64,000 nt of DNA from Methanococcus voltae PS. Lineage in GTDB: Archaea; AGJL01; Methanococci; Methanococcales; Methanococcaceae. The stretch is from NCBI RefSeq assembly GCF_024807035.1, contig NZ_JANUCQ010000001.1:309990-373989 (forward strand), read 5' to 3'. Below the pieces are notes generated by a model. That model made no database searches and was not told the origin of the DNA. It was given only the letters and a program-made list of their open reading frames with translations. How positions within the stretch are numbered: position 1 is the first letter of the stretch; every line of letters starts with the position of its first letter. This document shows positions 62,577 through 64,000 of this stretch, in pieces. The position numbers and the translations under genes are program-made.

Positions 62577-63282
62577 AAAATCCCTCAGTTACTCGTTGGT
62601 GAAATTTGAATCTCATAATCCTTTTAGTTGAGTGTTTATTATCCATTTTTGGGATATGTTCTATTTTTGTACACTCCTAAATAACCATGGGGTTAAGTAT
62701 TATTTGAGATAATAATTGAGATAATAAATATAGATAATAGATAGTTAAAATTCAAATTAATTTATATGACGAAAATAATTAGCACAATATTAATTATATT
62801 CTATATTGTGTTATATAATTCTATGTATTATGTTCGATAATGAACAGTATATTTAACAAAATAATATTTTGTAGAAGCATTCTAAATTCTTTAATAAATT
62901 AGGTATTACTTACAATTTTATCGTATATATAAGTTACATACTTAACTTGGGTGGCTACATATCTTAAGTTAATACCTTAAATTAAATACAAAAATACATA
63001 AACTTTAGATACATATTTCAAACACTATTAAAAATATTTAAAATTGAGAACTATATAATAAGTAATAAATATATTTAATAATTATAAATTTAACAAGTCT
63101 ACTAATTTGAGTACTGTATTATATTAAATTGTATTAGAGTATATTATAATTCAAAATTTTTAAATTAAAAAATTAGTAAAATAATAAAAGAATAAAAAAT
63201 AAAATCAGCAAATACATAGGCAATAGGAATAAGGCTAAATTTAACGATTAAAATTAGTAATTTAAAATAATTGGTGTAATTT
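62577..63282. promoter_or_regulatory. Divergent promoter region HEAT gene / rpa
   Basis: 706 AT-rich bases. TATATATAA at 62924-62932 is a TATA box on the plus strand; an inverted repeat, TTAACTT (62942-62948) and AAGTTAA (62966-62972), spans the transcription start it predicts (about 62952). The leader to rpa would then be about 330 bases. No accepted ORF in the gap. Confidence 0.45.
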
Positions 63283-64000
63283 ATGAATATCGACAAATTA
63301 AAAAATAATATTTTACAAAAAATGTCTCAAGAAGAAATGGATTCTAAAATATCTGAAAAAATAGATGAAGCTTCGGGTTTAATTGATGAAAAAGGAGCTT
63401 TAATGTTGGTTGCTCAAGAGCTAAATATTGAAATTCCTTACGAGGATGACGAAGATTTCGATTATACAATCTCTGATATTTTAGAAGGTCAAAGGGATGT
63501 AGAAGTTACCGGAAGAATAGTCGAAATTTCAAGTATCAAAGAATTTACTAAAAAAGACGGTTCAACCGGCAAATTAGCATCTTTAAGGATTGCTGATAAT
63601 TCAGGGGCTATAAGATTAACTTTGTGGAATGATAAAGCAGATTTAGTCGCAGATTTGAAAAAAGGAAATGTTATAAAAATTGAAAATGCCTTTGCAAGAA
63701 ATTGGAATAATAAAATGGAGTTAAACAGTGGTTCCGAATTATCCATTGAAAGATTGGAAGAATACGACGAATCAAAATATCCAAAAATAAAGGAAAATTA
63801 CAATATTTCAGAATTAGTGGAAAATTTACCTGCAAGCATTGAAGCAACAATTAAACTAGCATATCCATTAAAAGAATTTAACAAAAAAGACGGTTCAACT
63901 GGTTGTTTAAAATCTTTAATATTGGAAGACGAAACTGGGACAATAAGAGCTACATTATGGAACGAATTAGCAAAAATGGAAATTAACACTGCAGATAAAG
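63283..64000 (+). CDS. Replication protein A (single-stranded DNA-binding), 5' part
   Basis: The first 239 codons of a gene cut by the window edge. An N-terminal helical region is followed by an OB fold (DVEVTGRIVEISSIKEFTKKDGSTGKLASLRIADNSGAIRLTLWNDKADL) and the start of a second, with the same FxKKDGSTG loop (KEFNKKDGSTGCLKSLILEDETGTIRATLWNEL). Repeated OB folds of this type form the large RPA of methanogens (MJ1159 type), which coats single-stranded DNA in replication and repair. GGTGTAATTT precedes the ATG. Confidence 0.9.
   Translation, partial: MNIDKLKNNILQKMSQEEMDSKISEKIDEASGLIDEKGALMLVAQELNIEIPYEDDEDFDYTISDILEGQRDVEVTGRIVEISSIKEFTKKDGSTGKLASLRIADNSGAIRLTLWNDKADLVADLKKGNVIKIENAFARNWNNKMELNSGSELSIERLEEYDESKYPKIKENYNISELVENLPASIEATIKLAYPLKEFNKKDGSTGCLKSLILEDETGTIRATLWNELAKMEINTADK

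Noticed and set aside
63283-64000. Truncated or broken RPA gene
   Set aside because: The gene is intact as far as it is visible and is simply cut by the window edge inside its second OB fold.

Overview
The window is chromosomal DNA of a methanogenic archaeon of the genus Methanococcus, most likely M. voltae or a close relative. The evidence is very AT-rich DNA, archaeal ribosomal proteins (L19e, L32e, S4e, L30e), an RNA polymerase split into B''/B' and A'/A'', a porCDABEF-type pyruvate oxidoreductase operon, an AglB/AglH N-glycosylation pair, and GGTG(A)-type Shine-Dalgarno sites a few bases before the starts. I see no rRNA, tRNA, CRISPR array, insertion sequence or prophage.

Layout. (1) 1-3961: end of porC, then porD, porA, porB, porE and porF, which link acetyl-CoA and pyruvate through ferredoxin. 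(2) 4082-9443: a metallophosphoesterase and transcript-cleavage factor TFS; an amino-acid ABC transporter whose permease and ATPase lie apart from its binding protein; between them a tiny Sec61-beta gene and an unknown lipoprotein. (3) 9715-12841: an M20 peptidase, a COG2054 kinase (probably MfnE of methanofuran biosynthesis), a zinc-ribbon protein and aEF1-beta. (4) 13279-25959: the large ribosomal protein cluster L22-S3-L29-aIF1-Rpp29-S17-L14-L24-S4e-L5-S14-S8-L6-L32e-L19e-L18-S5-L30-L15-SecY, broken by several long AT-rich leaders.

(5) 26269-30462: divergent aglH and aglB, the lipid-linked sugar transferase and oligosaccharyltransferase of N-glycosylation. (6) 30742-33849: aTrm56 tRNA methyltransferase, dCTP deaminase/dUTPase and a UPF0210 protein. 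(7) 33938-37449, minus strand: NcsA-type tRNA thiolase, a ubiquitin-like sulfur carrier ending in Gly-Gly, a NIL-domain ferredoxin and the HcyBio homocysteine-forming enzyme, a compact sulfur-transfer group. (8) 37970-53841: rpoH-rpoB''-rpoB'-rpoA'-rpoA''-L30e-nusA-S12-S7-EF2-EF1A-S10, the core transcription and translation operon. (9) 54351 to the end: GluRS, an extreme Asn/Lys/Ser-rich disordered protein, NfeD-like membrane protein, thymidylate kinase, a 1018-residue HEAT-repeat protein and the start of a replication protein A gene.

The strongest undescribed signal is in the gap between rps10 and gltX: a TATA box followed, at the spacing expected for a transcription start, by two tandem perfect hairpins of identical geometry (9-bp stem, 6-nt loop, loops CACAGT and CATAGT) and then a T-run. 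It looks like a free-standing small RNA gene. Other points of note are two mutually exclusive hairpins over the Rpp29 start codon, palindromes near the starts of translation genes, a roughly 90-residue acidic tail on RpoB'', and repeated TTG start codons in core genes. Gene functions come from motif recognition and gene order; starts were chosen from Shine-Dalgarno spacing. No database search was run.
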